Assembly: GCA_003508835.1 (NCBI GenBank)
Contig: PUFA01000171.1
Location: 3,328,001-3,392,000 of the forward strand
Source: Eonycteris spelaea
Taxonomy: Eukaryota > Chordata > Mammalia > Chiroptera > Pteropodidae
DNA length: 64,000 nt
Direction: 5' to 3'
Every line of letters begins with the position of its first letter. The first letter of the stretch is position 1. Made by a program: the position numbers and the translations under genes. Under the pieces are notes generated by a model that was not told where the DNA came from, made no database searches, and saw only the letters and a list, made by a program, of their open reading frames with translations. Below are positions 48,700 to 60,985 of the stretch, piece by piece.

Positions 48700-50420
48700 C
48701 CCCTCATTCATTCAGGGGTCATCCATAGAGACTTTCTATATGTCAGCCACTATGCTGGCACTGGGGATACAAAGAATGATAAAGTATCATTAGACCCAAA
48801 CAATTCACAGTACAGTAGAAGGAAGAGACAGTAGAAACACAATGTGATTGCTTCTGTAACAGAGACCTGAACAAGATACTTGGGGGGTCACTAAGATTGT
48901 GGGGTTGGGTCAAGAAGCCTTTGCTTTTAACTAAATCATGAAAGGGGTGGGAAAAGGAAGGGATGGATATCCAGGTAGAAGAAACAGCATGACAAATGCA
49001 TAGAAATGTGCAAGAATACAGTACATGCAACTCAGAGTAGCCAGAGAGGTGAAGAGGAAGAGAAAGAGCAGCAGATGAAGGTGAGGAGGCAGGAAAGGTC
49101 AGGTCTGAACAGGCCTCACTAGAGGGTTTGGACAGTATCCCATGGAACTGGAAGTCACCAAGAACCTTAGCCATGTTCAAATTTGAGTTTTAGGAATATA
49201 TCATCAACAAGAAGAAAAATTTGAGAAAGGTCGGAGGCTATTCAATTGGCTAGGGTAAGAGATAATGAGGGCCGGACACTAAGGCAGTGGCAGTGAACTT
49301 GAAGAAGACACATCTTAGAGCCACTGAGGAAAAATGCCCAGCCAGTGACCACTTGGATGTAGGTGGTGCAAAAGAAAGTATAGTCGAGGAGGAGGGGTGG
49401 CCTTCATGTTTCTAGAATGGTAGTGTTCTTAACCTATATAAAGAACTATTAAATGAGGCGGGGGTAGAGAGAGGGAGCAGGGAAACAGAGTGGGGGCACT
49501 GACCAACTCGCTCTGGGGTGAGCAAATGTGAAGCTCCTGTGGGATGCTCAGGGGAAGTGTATAGTATGCAGCAGGGTCTCGAGGGCTGAAGTTTGGGCTG
49601 CATATAGAAATTCAGGAGTCATAAAACACATGGCCTTTGAGAAAAGAGACATGCTTGGGCAGAATGCATAGGGAGACAAAGGAATGAGTTTAAGGATGGG
49701 TCTCAGAACTATCACAACTTTGGGGAAGGGGACTGGGGAGAAAGCCCAGGAAGGAGTTTCCAGAGAATGAGGAGGAAAACTAGGAGACTGAGAGTTTCAC
49801 AGAATCCTAGTGGGGAGGACTTTCAACTACAACTGCTAGGGAGAGGCTAGTCTGAATAGGGTAGACACATGTCCCCTGGATCTGGCAACCACAGTCTTTG
49901 CAAAGGGATGACTGGGCAGAAGCTTAATTCTGGTAGGGTAAGAAGTGAGTGAGAGAGAAAATGGAGACAGCAGGGCCGCTACTTCATTCAAAAACTTGTG
50001 CTAAGGGAAAGACAGTGGTAGCGAGGAGACTAGATGGGACCAGGGAGTGAACGGTTTTGTTCTTGTTGTTTTGTTTTAAACAATGAGAAGTATGAGCAAG
50101 TTTATATGCGACAGAGAGTGTATGCCGGCATTGCTGAAGATACAGGCCAAAGAGGGGATGACACTCCTTATGACCCACGAGGAAGTGGGAAAGGACGACA
50201 TGGCATCCTCGAGGGCACGTGGAGGGTATAACCTTACAGAAGAGTAAAGCCAGTCCCACGGAGATGAGAGACAGGAGGAGGCAGGATGCTCATAGCATGA
50301 AAGGGAGAGGATGGGCGGGAAAGTCGAAGGGACGTCACATCCAATATCCCCATTTTCATTATGAAGCCTAGAAGAGGGAAAAATGAAACGGCTGATGTGG
50401 CAGTTTGGGGCTCAAGGGAC
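48700..50420 (-). repeat. Long tract of unnamed ancient repeat
   Basis: TTCATTCAGGGGTCATCCAT, GCACTGGGGATACAAAGAAT, CAGGTCTGAACAGGCCTCAC and many GA-rich words are shared in style with 51920-52680. Such text belongs to an old, common mammalian repeat whose name I cannot settle. The orientation is uncertain. Confidence 0.4.
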
Positions 50421-50934
50421 ATGGTAAATGAGGACTAGAAGAGGTGAAACTAATTGATACTTAAAAGAATAATGACTAAGATAGGTCTTTGCTCTTCAGA
50501 AGCCTCCATTCCGGTAGGAAGACCGAATAATTCCTTTAGTAAGTAGTAAATCACAAATAATTCTTACTAAAGATAAAATAAATACCCAAGTCTTGCAATG
50601 CCAAGACAGGGACCCCAAGCGGGGCACTTTTCTCTGGAGAAGATTAGAGAGGTAACTATTTTCGTGGTTGGGGTGGGGCTCATCAGGTCTCATCAGAGTA
50701 ATTTGGAAACAAATCAAAAGGTGCCCCCCAAAAACCACCTTTTCTTTTGTTCACAGAACAGATGTTGGGAGAAGTCTTCAGAGATAAATCTTTTTTTAAG
50801 AGTTTTCCATATGTACAGTCAAGTGAGGAAAAAGAACAATGAAAAAGATGACTGAATTAGAGCCCACCAACTCTCATACCTTGTTTAGGGGAGTATAAAG
50901 GACGGTTTGGGAATGTAACAAAAAATTTTAAAAA

Positions 50935-51340
50935 TCTATCAAAAGATTAAAAATCAACCTAAATGTTCATCAGTAGCAGATAGTTAAGTCAGTGTGGAAC
51001 ATCCATGCAATGGAATATTTATGTGGCTATTAATAGAATAGAGTAGCTCAATGCATGTTGATATGAAAATATTTCCAAAATACATGGTTAAGGTACAGTG
51101 CTGTGTGTACAGTGTGCTGTAGTATGCAGGGGAAAATATACTTAGTCACCTACATGTTTATTAATGTTAAGAGTATTTCTGGAAGGATACTTGAGAAATT
51201 AGAAACAATGGCTGCTTCTGAGGAAGAAAACTTATTTTTTATTGTATTTCCTTGTGTAACTCAAACTGTGGGCCACGCAAGTGTATTACCCCTTAAAAAG
51301 TATTTTGAAAAGTATTTTAAAAATAGCCTCTCATTTTAAA
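50935..51340 (+). mobile_element. Old L1M fragment
   Basis: AATCAACCTAAATGTTCATC, GGAACATCCATGCAATGGAA and GAGTAGCTCAATGCATGTTG are the end of ORF2 of an old L1. Confidence 0.75.
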
Positions 51341-51974
51341 AATATACTTCATGTATCTTGAGATAACAAAAAAAGTCAAACAGCTATTTATTGACTTTTT
51401 CTATGATGCAAATAATTTAATAAACATTCCTAAAGAGCACAGGCTGCTTTTACATTTTGGGATCACTTTGATCTTTAAAAAGATAAGGAAATATTTTCCT
51501 AAAGTACATTACATCACAAGCATATCAATGAGTCAAAGGACGATTTAATTTTTAAACTGAGCAAACTGTTTTGTGCGTGGGTGTAATTCAAACAAAGCCC
51601 TTTTGTTGCATTCCTAACCACAAACCAGGAAGCTTAACTGCGTGGGATGGGTAGGCTGATGAAACTGGAACTAGCAAGTGACACGATGTCCTTCTTAGGT
51701 GATTTTGCCACAACACAGAGCGATTCAGGAATGCAAAGCATATTTCTGAGAAATTTACAATAAAGCAGTTCAGGTATTTCAAGCAGTATTCACTGATCAC
51801 CTACTATGTGCTTTGCACCTCACTGAATTAGAGTAGGAGTCCTGGGAGGTCACAGATAACCTGAAGAAGTTATAACCTTATTGGGGCATCTTGATGCAAG
51901 AAAAAGTGCTAAATAGAATCAGAGGATCATTTATGCATTCAAAAAATATTTGAGTGTCTATTGACTGACTGCTA

Positions 51975-52165
51975 AGCATCAGTCTTGGCACTTGACTCGT
52001 ATTTATCACCTAACCTTTAAACTATGTTTATGATACAAGGCTGTAAGTTAGAAAATGAGGTAAAATAAGACTGTCCAAAGTCACAAGGAGAGTAGGGACC
52101 AGAGCTGATATTTAAACTCAGGCTTTTGTCCCCTGAGCCTGTGCTCTTAACTTCTAAGCAATGAA
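51975..52165 (-). repeat. MIR SINE fragment within an older repeat
   Basis: AGACTGTCCAAAGTCACAAG, GAGCTGATATTTAAACTCAG and GAGCCTGTGCTCTTAACTTC are antisense MIR. Flanking sequence on both sides belongs to another old repeat, suggesting nesting. Confidence 0.6.
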
Positions 52166-53089
52166 CCGTACAAATGAGGTAGATTACACAGACAGACAAT
52201 AAGTAAGCAAATAAACAGGATATTTCCATATAATCTAAAGGTGCTGAAGGAAATAAAATTGGGTAATGTAAGAGTGTGTTGGAGGGTCCTGCCTCGGGTC
52301 AGGGCCAGCCTCTTTGAAAGAATGCATTTGAAGATTTAAATGATGAGAAATCATCAACCATGCAAAAAAGCTGGGGGCAGAGAATTTAACATGGAAGAAA
52401 CTATAAATGCAAAGACCTTGAAGTGGGAGTGAGTAGGGGGTTTTCAAGAATCAAAACAGAATGGCCAGAGCCTTGTGAGTGAAGAGCTGATGGTAGAAGT
52501 CATCAGATCAGATTGGGTTTCCTAGGTTATGGAGGTATTTATGATACAAGCACCTAGTAGCCCACATGCTGCTGGTGATCAAGAATGGGGTCTGAATTTA
52601 GCCAAAAGGTTTGCTAGTAGAGTGGGACTCTAATGCCCTTGAAGGAATGGTATGCTTTGGATAAAGGGAAAAGGTGACAACCACAACTTGGAAATTAAAA
52701 AATTCTAAGAGCTGGAGTTTTTTTTTTCTTTTTTTTTTTTTTTTTGATGCTGTTCTTTGATGAGCTGTTACATTCAAGACTTTGCTCTTTAGGGAGCACT
52801 AACATTATCAACTGGGCATGAGTTGAAGGTGTAAGAATACAAAATATACTCAAACTATTAGCACTACCAAATAAATCACATTTCTTAATCCACCACCTGC
52901 CTACCCATCCATCACTGGTTCACTGTACAATGCTATAACAGAAAACAAATCTGCCATAACAAGGTTCTAGTCTAACCCACTCCAAAAACAAATGAGAAAA
53001 AATACAATATATCAATATATTCTGTAAATTCTGTTTCCTAGGGTTTTTTTTTTTTTTTGGAGTGTTGCTACTATTTTTCTACTATTTAA

Positions 53090-53770
53090 AAAATATATCA
53101 AATACTTCACACAAATATAAACGTATTCAAATTAATATAAAGAACACTCAAGTGCTGATCACCGAAATTTATCAATCTTAACATTTCTCCCATATTTACC
53201 TCAGGTAGTCTTTTGAGGAGATTTAATTCACATAGTTAAAAGGAGATCAAAGCCATCGAGAGAAGTCAAGCTCTCCATTTCCCAGGCCTCCAGCATTTCC
53301 CATGCTCCCTACGGCTAACCCCTGTGGGGAACTTCCTGTATGTCTTCTCCAGATTTGTTATGCAAATAGAGGCAAAAATGAACATATAATCCCATTTCGC
53401 CTCTTTCACCAAAGGAACTAAATGTGGTCTACTCCTTGTTTTTGTTTTTGTTTTGTTTTTTGAACTTATCAATATATACTGGAAATCATTCTATAAGCAG
53501 TACTTAGAGCTTCCTCATACCTCTTTTTCCTTTTAGCTGCCTAGTATCCCATCATGTGCCTATATTATATTCATTAAACAGATTCTTTTTGTAGATGCTT
53601 TTTGATTTCCAGTCTTTTGCTATTATAAATAGTGCTTCTATGAATAACCATGTCCATACACTGATTTCTATCTACACCAACATATCTGCAGAAATTCCAA
53701 GAATTTAATTGCTGGCTCAAAGTAAAATTCACTTGCAATTTTGGTAATCTGCTAAATTGCCAAATGACAG
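53090..53770 (-). mobile_element. Old L1 fragment, antisense
   Basis: ATTCAAATTAATATAAAGAA near the left and TTTGCTATTATAAATAGTGC, TCTATGAATAACCATGTCCA towards the right correspond to an antisense old L1. Confidence 0.6.
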
Positions 53771-54850
53771 CATCCCTAACCTCTGGTTTCTATGACTACT
53801 GAGGCTATCTCAGACTTTTGGCTTTGACAGTGGAATCACAAGTAAGAGGGAAGTCTGCTAACAGACTTAAGACTCTAACATCTAAAATTTGCATAAAAGG
53901 TAAAGAGGACCTTTTCTGTTAAGATACTTTACCCAATTCCTCTATACCTGTCCCAACATCCTTTCACTATTAGTTTATCATATCCTTCCAATCCTCCATT
54001 CTAATTTTTTAAAAGATTAAATTTTATTGATGACCACACAAAACTATTACTATAAAAGAGAGAGCGATTAGCAATGGGGGTGGGTATGTTTTAGTTAGTT
54101 ACCAATGGATGATCATGTTGAAATGTTCATCTTCTCAGTATTCCCCGTTCAAACTTCTCCCCTCAACTGACACAGAGGAACAGTCGCCTCTTTAAAATTG
54201 AGAATAGATTCACAGGTTCCATTTCTTTAGACAAATGTTGGCAATGAGAATAGAGAACTTGGCTACTAGCACATAGGAAAGTAGTCATTCTCCGTGAGAA
54301 ACAGAAATGCTCTGAAATTCCCCGGGGAAAAAGGGGAAACAAAACCATGAAGTACATGACACAAAGCAATTGCTAATTTGAATGAGATAAAAGGCCACTC
54401 TCAATGCTCACATCATAAAAAAATATGGCAATAGTATATAAAGGGGAGAGGATGATTGAACATTCCCACACAGAAATATTAACAGTGCACTGAATTACAA
54501 GAGGTTCTCAAATGATAATTTTCATGACAATTTGGAGAAAATGGGCTTAAACTTAATGTGTGTTGATTATTTTTCTTTATAAACAGATACAGTACAACAT
54601 CAAACAGATACCTGTGAAAGGCTTGTCAGTTGAGAATCATCTTGCAATGAGATTCTAAATCTCATTCTAATGTAATAGTGGACTTACCTTGTGGCAAACA
54701 GAAACATTCTAGGTAACAACCCTCTCGCCAACTGAATGTCACATTCAGGAGTAGGGTAAAAAGCCATTACACACTGCTATTGCTTTTCCTTGCTCCTCCC
54801 AAGGTTACAAAGGCTTCCTCCAGCCAGACAGCATGAACTGCCCTGAACTT

Positions 54851-54880
54851 GCTAAGCTTAGTGCAGCTAAGCTTAGTGCA
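54851..54880 (+). repeat. Tandem 15-bp duplication with palindromic core
   Basis: GCTAAGCTTAGTGCA occurs twice without spacer (54851-54865 and 54866-54880). Each copy contains the perfect palindrome CTAAGCTTAG. No known site is implied. Confidence 0.9.
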
Positions 54881-56159
54881 GTGGGAGGGACTTGTTCCCA
54901 GTCACCTCTGTAAACTGGCCAATTAAAATTCAATTCCTGCTTTAAAGGGAAGAAGAGAAGGTGGCTTAGTCACTTTTCCTGAGAAGAACCAGCATCTTAG
55001 ACAATAGCAAGCAGCTTAGAAATGTCAGGATTCTATTTCGTGGGCAGGAAGAAGAGAGAAGCAAGGAAAATCATCTGCTGATAAAATGCATCAAACTGAA
55101 ATCAGGAAGTTTCCTTGAATGATTTTCCCTGCTAAACCCACGCCCTCCTCCACATGCAAAAATGCCACTGTCTGCAAAAGTATGTGTTAACTGCTTTAAG
55201 TTTCCCACAGTTTAAGAGGCCGCTGAAGTAGGAGTTCTATATCAAGATCCACTCAGGCCTCCTAAAGCACAGTCTTAAGAACACTAAGTCAGCATCGTGG
55301 GGACAGAACTTATTGCCAAAGGAAGTGCAGAGAATCAGCTGAACTAATCTTGCTGCTCAACTGAGGATAATTAGGAGTCAAACCGTGAGTTTCTACTTTC
55401 TGTTCATCTTGATTTACTTCACAGAGCACGAAACATGTCACCAGGTATGGGTAAATGCTTAATAATTAGATGAGATCATCATTATAATGATGGTGGTGAC
55501 TGGTGGTGCAAAGTAAGGAAGGGATGAGGAGTTCATGGTGGAAAGCACTGGCTCAGAAAATCTTGAGTTTTAAAACTGGAACATTTTGTCTCCTTTACCA
55601 ACTCACTGAACTATCCTAGCCTAAGGCTTGGCAAATTTTAGGGAGAATTTTCTGCCAAGATAAGTTAGATCAGGATTCCTACTAAGTTGGATAAGAGAGA
55701 ATTCAGGGATCGAAGCAGGAAGGGAAGCTGGGATGGGATCTGTGAGAACAGTAAGCCCTGGGCCACCAAGATTCTTTCTCTCTCTCTTGAATTCGGTTGT
55801 TCGGCTGGTTCCTGTATATACCTAGGGGAACGGAGGTTTTTCCTTTTGTGCTTTTTTCTTATAAATAAGTGAGAAATTCCTTCTGTCTGTTTTCTCCATG
55901 AAAAAGGAGCTCTTATACCTGTGGACCTGAAACTGGCCACTGAGGTGACCCCAGCGCTTTTCAATTCCAAGGTCAGTATACAGGCTTCCATGATCTGTCA
56001 CAAATCAGACTTGCTCAATGCCCACTACCAACCTCCCACGTCAACACTTGTAAGACTCTTAAGATGATGATAAGCACACCATGTCCGCATTCTCTGTGTG
56101 GAAGAACAAGACATCAGCACTTCACCCCTTTCCATATTTCAAACCAGGATTTAGACCAC

Positions 56160-57045
56160 AGCCAGCTGGAAAGATCTCCCAAGGACCAAAGCTGGAACAA
56201 GTTGAGAAATAAATAACCACAGTATTGGATTATAACCCACAGAGTAGAATATGACTGATATATGAAGGAGTCCTTACTGATATAAATAGTTGAATAAATA
56301 AGTGGGGGAAACGAACAGTTGTTCCTTATAGAATTCCAATGAATAAGTGTTGAAAGAATGAAATACAGAATTATCTTTAGAACAGTAAAGTAAAAATATC
56401 GACTCTAAAATCAGTGGGAGAAAGTTTGAGGAGAAACAGGATATTTACATAGCCTCAAAGTTATCACTCCCCAAATATTTATTAATTACAAAGACAAATA
56501 ATAACTTTATAATAAAGAAACTTGGTAGACTTCATCTTAAGCAAGTAATCAAGGTTAATATCACCAGTAATAAATCATCATCATGTAATCCCGACAGGAA
56601 ACACTCAGTACTTTATTTCTGTGGTATTCTTTCCAAAAATGCCTAACATCAGTCTAATCATGAGACAATACCAGACAACCCCAAATAGAGGGCATTCTAC
56701 AAAATAATTGGCCCATACTCTTCAAAAGTGGCAAGGTCCTAAAAGACAAGGAAAGACTGAGGAAATATCACAGATTAGAGGAGACTAAGGAAACATGAAA
56801 ATCAAATGTAATAGAGGATCCTGGAACAATAGAAAAGGACATTAGTAGGAGAGAAAAATGGTAAAATCTAAATAAAGTCTATATAAAGTCTTTTAGTCTG
56901 TAGTTAATAGTTAATAGTCTGTAGTTAATAGTATTACACCAACATTAATTTCTTAGTTTTGTTATTTGTGATAAGGATACAGGAAATCTCTAGTATTTTT
57001 GCAACTTTTTATAAGTCAAAATATTTCAAAGTAAAAAAATAACAA
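56160..57045 (+). mobile_element. L1M 3'-UTR fragment
   Basis: CATTCTACAAAATAATTGGC, AAAGTGGCAAGGTCCTAAAA, GAGGATCCTGGAACAATAGA and the ending TGCAACTTTTTATAAGTCAA, TATTTCAAAGTAAAAAAATA are the 3' UTR of an old L1M. A word of 14 bp (TCTGTAGTTAATAG) is partly repeated at about 56897-56931. Confidence 0.8.
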
Positions 57046-57569
57046 AACGGACAGGATTTAGGATCAGATTTGGAACAGAACCACTCCAGTGTTCCAGCTC
57101 AGTCCTATATCAGTGACATTTGCATTGCAGAGACACTTTGGGGGATAGGAAAAAGTTAGGAAGTGGACTGCCGTAGGGGCTTATAGTATAGTTGTGAAGA
57201 AAAGACACACTTAAAATTCTTAGAGTATAAATAGAGTAAAAATTCCAGCCACTAAGACATGAGCAGAAGTGACGCATGAACATCTAGGTCATGACTTTTC
57301 AAAAGGAAATGGCTTGCCTATCTGCTCCCTTACAGTCTCTTTTCATGTACACAAGTACCAGTTGACCAGCTTTGATGATGATGGCCGTGCTGATGAGGGC
57401 AACACCAGCTTGCTTCAAAGACAGTCTCTCCGTGGTTAGGACACTAACTGAATATACATTTAGGTTCATTTGTTTCATCTGTTTGTTAAGGAGCCCTTTG
57501 TAAATATTTTAATTGTTTCAAGCTCAAACCCAGGTCTGTGTGATTCCAGTGCTCAAGCTCTTAACCCCA

Positions 57570-57800
57570 ACCTACTCTCTGCTTTTCCTGCCTTCATCTT
57601 CCTGGCTAATGGCCCCACAAACGCCCTCAAGCACCCATTAGAGAAACTTAGAAGTCATACTCTTTAATTTCTCTTCTCCCTTCCCCTATCCTCATCTGCT
57701 GTTTTCCTGCCTCCTAAATTCATCACGAATCTGTCTCATCTCTTGTCCCATCACCACCTTTAGTTCAAGCCTTCATCATTTTCCTCCCAGGTTAGGGCAA
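57570..57800 (+). repeat. Old interspersed repeat, family not named
   Basis: TTCATCACGAATCTGTCTCA, CCATCACCACCTTTAGTTCA and AGGTTAGGGCAATAACTTCT resemble the repeat type noted at 8690-9060. Confidence 0.4.
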
Positions 57801-58289
57801 TAACTTCTTGACTATGACTTTATAGCCTTGAGTACTCTGGCACTGGTGCTACATTAACTTACACAGTCCAGTGGAGTCTTATGAAATAGAAGGCTCTGCT
57901 TCTCTACATTTTGAAGAGCCCAGGAGGCTGAAGAAGTGTGATAACCCTGATACTTCTGCTTCTTCAGGCTGACCCTGAAACAATTTCTGCCAGCTGGTTC
58001 TCTTGTAGTCAGAGCCTTCTGCAAATCTCGGCCTGTCCTCAATCGGTATGTTGAAACTTTTTTGAATCATTTTTTTAAATGAAATCTTATAGAACACCGT
58101 AATACAGACACCAGATACAAGTTTTGTTTTATTATATAAAACATAACAAATACTTTAATGCATATTTGCATATCCTTAAACATGGATAATTGCATAAATC
58201 TGAATTTACAATGTTTACTTATTTATAATGCAAATCCATGTGTCTAGAGGAAAGAACCCCTCCAAAGAAAAATCAGAATAATTGAAAGC

Positions 58290-58530
58290 AACGATAACCA
58301 GCATTTGGTGAGGGCTTATGATATGCGGAGCACTGCCCGACATACTTTTATGTGTGTGACCACTTCTGATCTTTTCAGCAATCCTATGGTTAGTTATTAA
58401 AGCCACTTTACAGATTGGAAACTGCGAGAGCTTAAATAATGTGCCTGCCGTTATGCAATAAGTGGCAGAGTCACAATATGAATTGTAGGTAGTCTAACAC
58501 TAAAGACCCCATCTTACTACATTACACTGC
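58290..58530 (-). repeat. MIR SINE
   Basis: GGGCTTATGATATGCGGAGC, TTTTCAGCAATCCTATGGTT and AAGCCACTTTACAGATTGGA are antisense MIR. The segment ends in the tRNA-like head CATTACACTGCCT. Confidence 0.78.
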
Positions 58531-58739
58531 CTTTCACACTGGCACACACCCTTCCATGTAATGATGAAAACGATGATGAGAACAATAAGCACAACATCAT
58601 TAAACTACCACTTAATATTTATTTTACCGAACATTAGCTCTCATTTTCTATGAGTGGGCTCTGTACTAAGTGCTTCGAATACCTTATCTTACTGAATTCC
58701 CATGGTAGTCCTATGAAGTAGGTTCTGTTATGCTGACTA

Positions 58740-58900
58740 TTGAGGCAATAGAGTGTAGTGGCTATAGCCTGGTTGAACTGTCTGGATTTGGATCCACTAC
58801 CTCCCATATACTAGTGCAAACCTCACAGGACTGGTGTGAGGATTTGATGTGATCTGCAAAGTCCTGACACACCACCTAGCACGTAGGAACGCAGGTAAGT
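58740..58900 (+). repeat. MIR SINE fragment
   Basis: TAGAGTGTAGTGGCTATAGC at the head, then CTGGATTTGGATCCACTACC and CAGGACTGGTGTGAGGATTT, are sense MIR with an internal deletion. A further antisense MIR remnant lies just before, at 58590-58735. Confidence 0.7.
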
Positions 58901-59355
58901 GGCTGCAAATTTTCATCAGGCTAACTTTGCAACCTCAGGACACTCCTCAATTAGAGACAAGAGAAGTTCTAAATGACTATCAATTCAAAGATGAATTAAT
59001 CCTGTTGTATAATTTAACATATTAGTCATATCCTAAGTATTAATATATCGCTTTGAGTGTTTTTAATTATAGTTTTAAAAACAGCTGTGGGTATATTTTT
59101 AAGAAGATATTTGCATCAAATGATTTGAGGAACCCTGGATTACCTACCTGGAAATTTCAGGTTCTTCAGAACCTAGTTTGAAAAATGCAGTTAAGAAGGT
59201 TATCCTTCTGAACTCGTTCTATCTGACCTCCTTGCCAGCCCCTCCTTCTCTCTCACTAGCCTGTGCCTTAACTAGTCCCCCGCGCCTACCCGTTCCCTCT
59301 TCCAGCAGCCGTCTCCCTTTTCGGAACCGCTCGGCACACACCCTCTGCCTCTTAC

Positions 59356-59487
59356 CTGTGCTTTAGCCGAAGCTTAGCTCCTCCTGACCATGCTGCTTTC
59401 CTGTTCTGGGGTTCAGAGGTGAGGTGCTCTGGGCCAAAGGAGTCAGAAGTGCCAATACCTGCAGGGCCCGGGTCTGCATATGCATCT
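59356..59487 (-). CDS. SHROOM3: SHROOM3 exon 3
   Basis: This 132-bp exon encodes the linker that directly follows the PDZ domain. The minus strand has a T-rich tract ending in CCAG at 59491-59488, then the exon, then a GTAAG donor at 59355-59351. The first base completes an Arg codon and the last two bases (AG) open another. The 43 complete codons read from DAYADPGPAGIG, through FGPEHLTSEPQNRKAAWSGG, to AKLRLKH. This matches the human stretch that starts RDVCTDPG and ends LRLKHR, at roughly residues 109-151. The frame is intact. Upstream exons 1-2 (PDZ core) are not in the window. No independent function is known for this linker. Confidence 0.95.
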
Positions 59488-60749
59488 CTGGCAAAAAAAA
59501 AAAAAGGAAAACAGGAATTTGAGTGTGATGATGTTCATGGGCAGGGGGACAAATGAATCTAATAAGAAACACAAGTGCAAGTTAACCCTGGAGTCAGAGC
59601 AAAGTGACACAGCTAAGTGCAAAGTTAGCCTGTCCCCACAAAGGATCTCTGCCTTAAAGAAGGCAAATCCACCACTTCATCCCTTCCTATCTATGTTTCG
59701 ATGGAACCATAAAGTGTACTTCTAATCTCAGACTTTCAAACCCAGGGGGGCAGAAAGATACACTAACTCTCTTATGAAGGTGAACTCCCCTATAATTCAA
59801 CATCCATTGGTAAGTGAAGAACTGGACTCACTGAATCGAACTGTCGGATGAGGTGGTTCCCTGAAACCAGGGCCCCGCCGCCTCGGTTCTCAGTGCCTCT
59901 GCAGGGCGAGCGCTCTCCAAGTGGAGCCCCCGCTCTGTTCAGTGGGTGGCAGCTCAGAAGCACATGCCAGCTCTCGAGCCAGACTATTTCAGATTGTTTG
60001 GATTCCACTGCGCTGGAGGCAAGCCTTTTGTGTGTCCGTCTAAATCCACCCTCCCACCCCGAGTCCCCAACACCATCTTCCAGTACCCGTTTCCTCCATA
60101 CTCCCAGGGAGTCAAAGAAAAATGTTAAGCCCCGCGTGGCCAATGCATTCCGCCATGGGAAAAGGCCCATTTCTTCTCCTTAGGAGCGTCCGGCTTCTGA
60201 ATTTCCAAACGTCCTGACAGCACCCCTAAGACCCCCTCTTAATCAGACTGTCCCCCATCGGGCTTTGAAGCAGGTTTGCCATCACTCCACTTTGCTGGGT
60301 ACCAGCAGTGTGCTTTCAATGTCTGTCTTTAAAAATCTTTCTAAGCCTCTGAGAGCAGACTGGTGTGCATATTCCGCAAACAGGAACTGAGAAGGTGCAA
60401 ACTCAGTGCTCTTTCTCCTCTGCACAGGCCTCAGCTGAGGGAGCAGGATTCCCAGGTGGTGTTGACTTTTTTCATTTTAGGACATGGAGGGAGATGACCA
60501 CGAAGTCATTGGGAGTGTCCACTTCTAAGCTAGTTTCATCTTCACCTTCATTATACCTAAGCACCCATACCTCCTCCTGTGTATCACTCTTCTCACAAAA
60601 TTTAGGATTCCTGGCCTTGAATATATTCAGTATAACTCTAAACTTGAAGTCTGAAGACTTGGTGGACGTTGTCACTTATGAACTGAGTGGGCAAGTAAAC
60701 TCTGGGCCTCAGGCTCCTCAGCTGTGACATGAAAAATAAGAGGCAGGAT

Positions 60750-60985
60750 ACACAATGGTTAGGAGCCTGGCTCTGGAGTCAGCCTGTCTGAGTTAGCGTC
60801 CGAACTCTACCCACTGACCAGCTAGCTCTGTACTTTGTTCTCTCTTTGCCTTAGTCCTCTCATCCCTGAAATGGGTGGAAAGGAACAGCAGCTTTCATAA
60901 ATGTTGACAAAATTAAACCGATTCAGTAGAACAGTTAAAATAGAGCCTGGCCCATATTCAGCACTCAGCAAATTCGCCACTATTA
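60750..60985 (+). repeat. MIR SINE, nearly full length
   Basis: GGTTAGGAGCCTGGCTCTGG, GAGTCAGCCTGTCTGAGTTA, CTTTGCCTTAGTCCTCTCAT and AGAGCCTGGCCCATATTCAG follow the MIR consensus from the tRNA head to the tail. Confidence 0.88.

Larger units (their letters stand above)
45677..59355 (-). other. SHROOM3: SHROOM3 intron 3
   Basis: This 13.7-kb phase-2 intron is rich in old repeats: a sense L1 3' end (45890-46700), two long tracts of an unnamed ancient repeat (48700-50420; 51920-52680), L1 pieces at 50935, 53090 and 56160, and MIRs near 52 and 58 kb. No exon is visible. Short open frames at 48146-48618 show no known protein. Confidence 0.85.

Noticed and set aside
59790..60183. Open frames of more than 110 codons on both strands in intron 2
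   Set aside because: There is no similarity to known proteins, no matching splice context and no second exon. They are consistent with a mildly GC-rich stretch.
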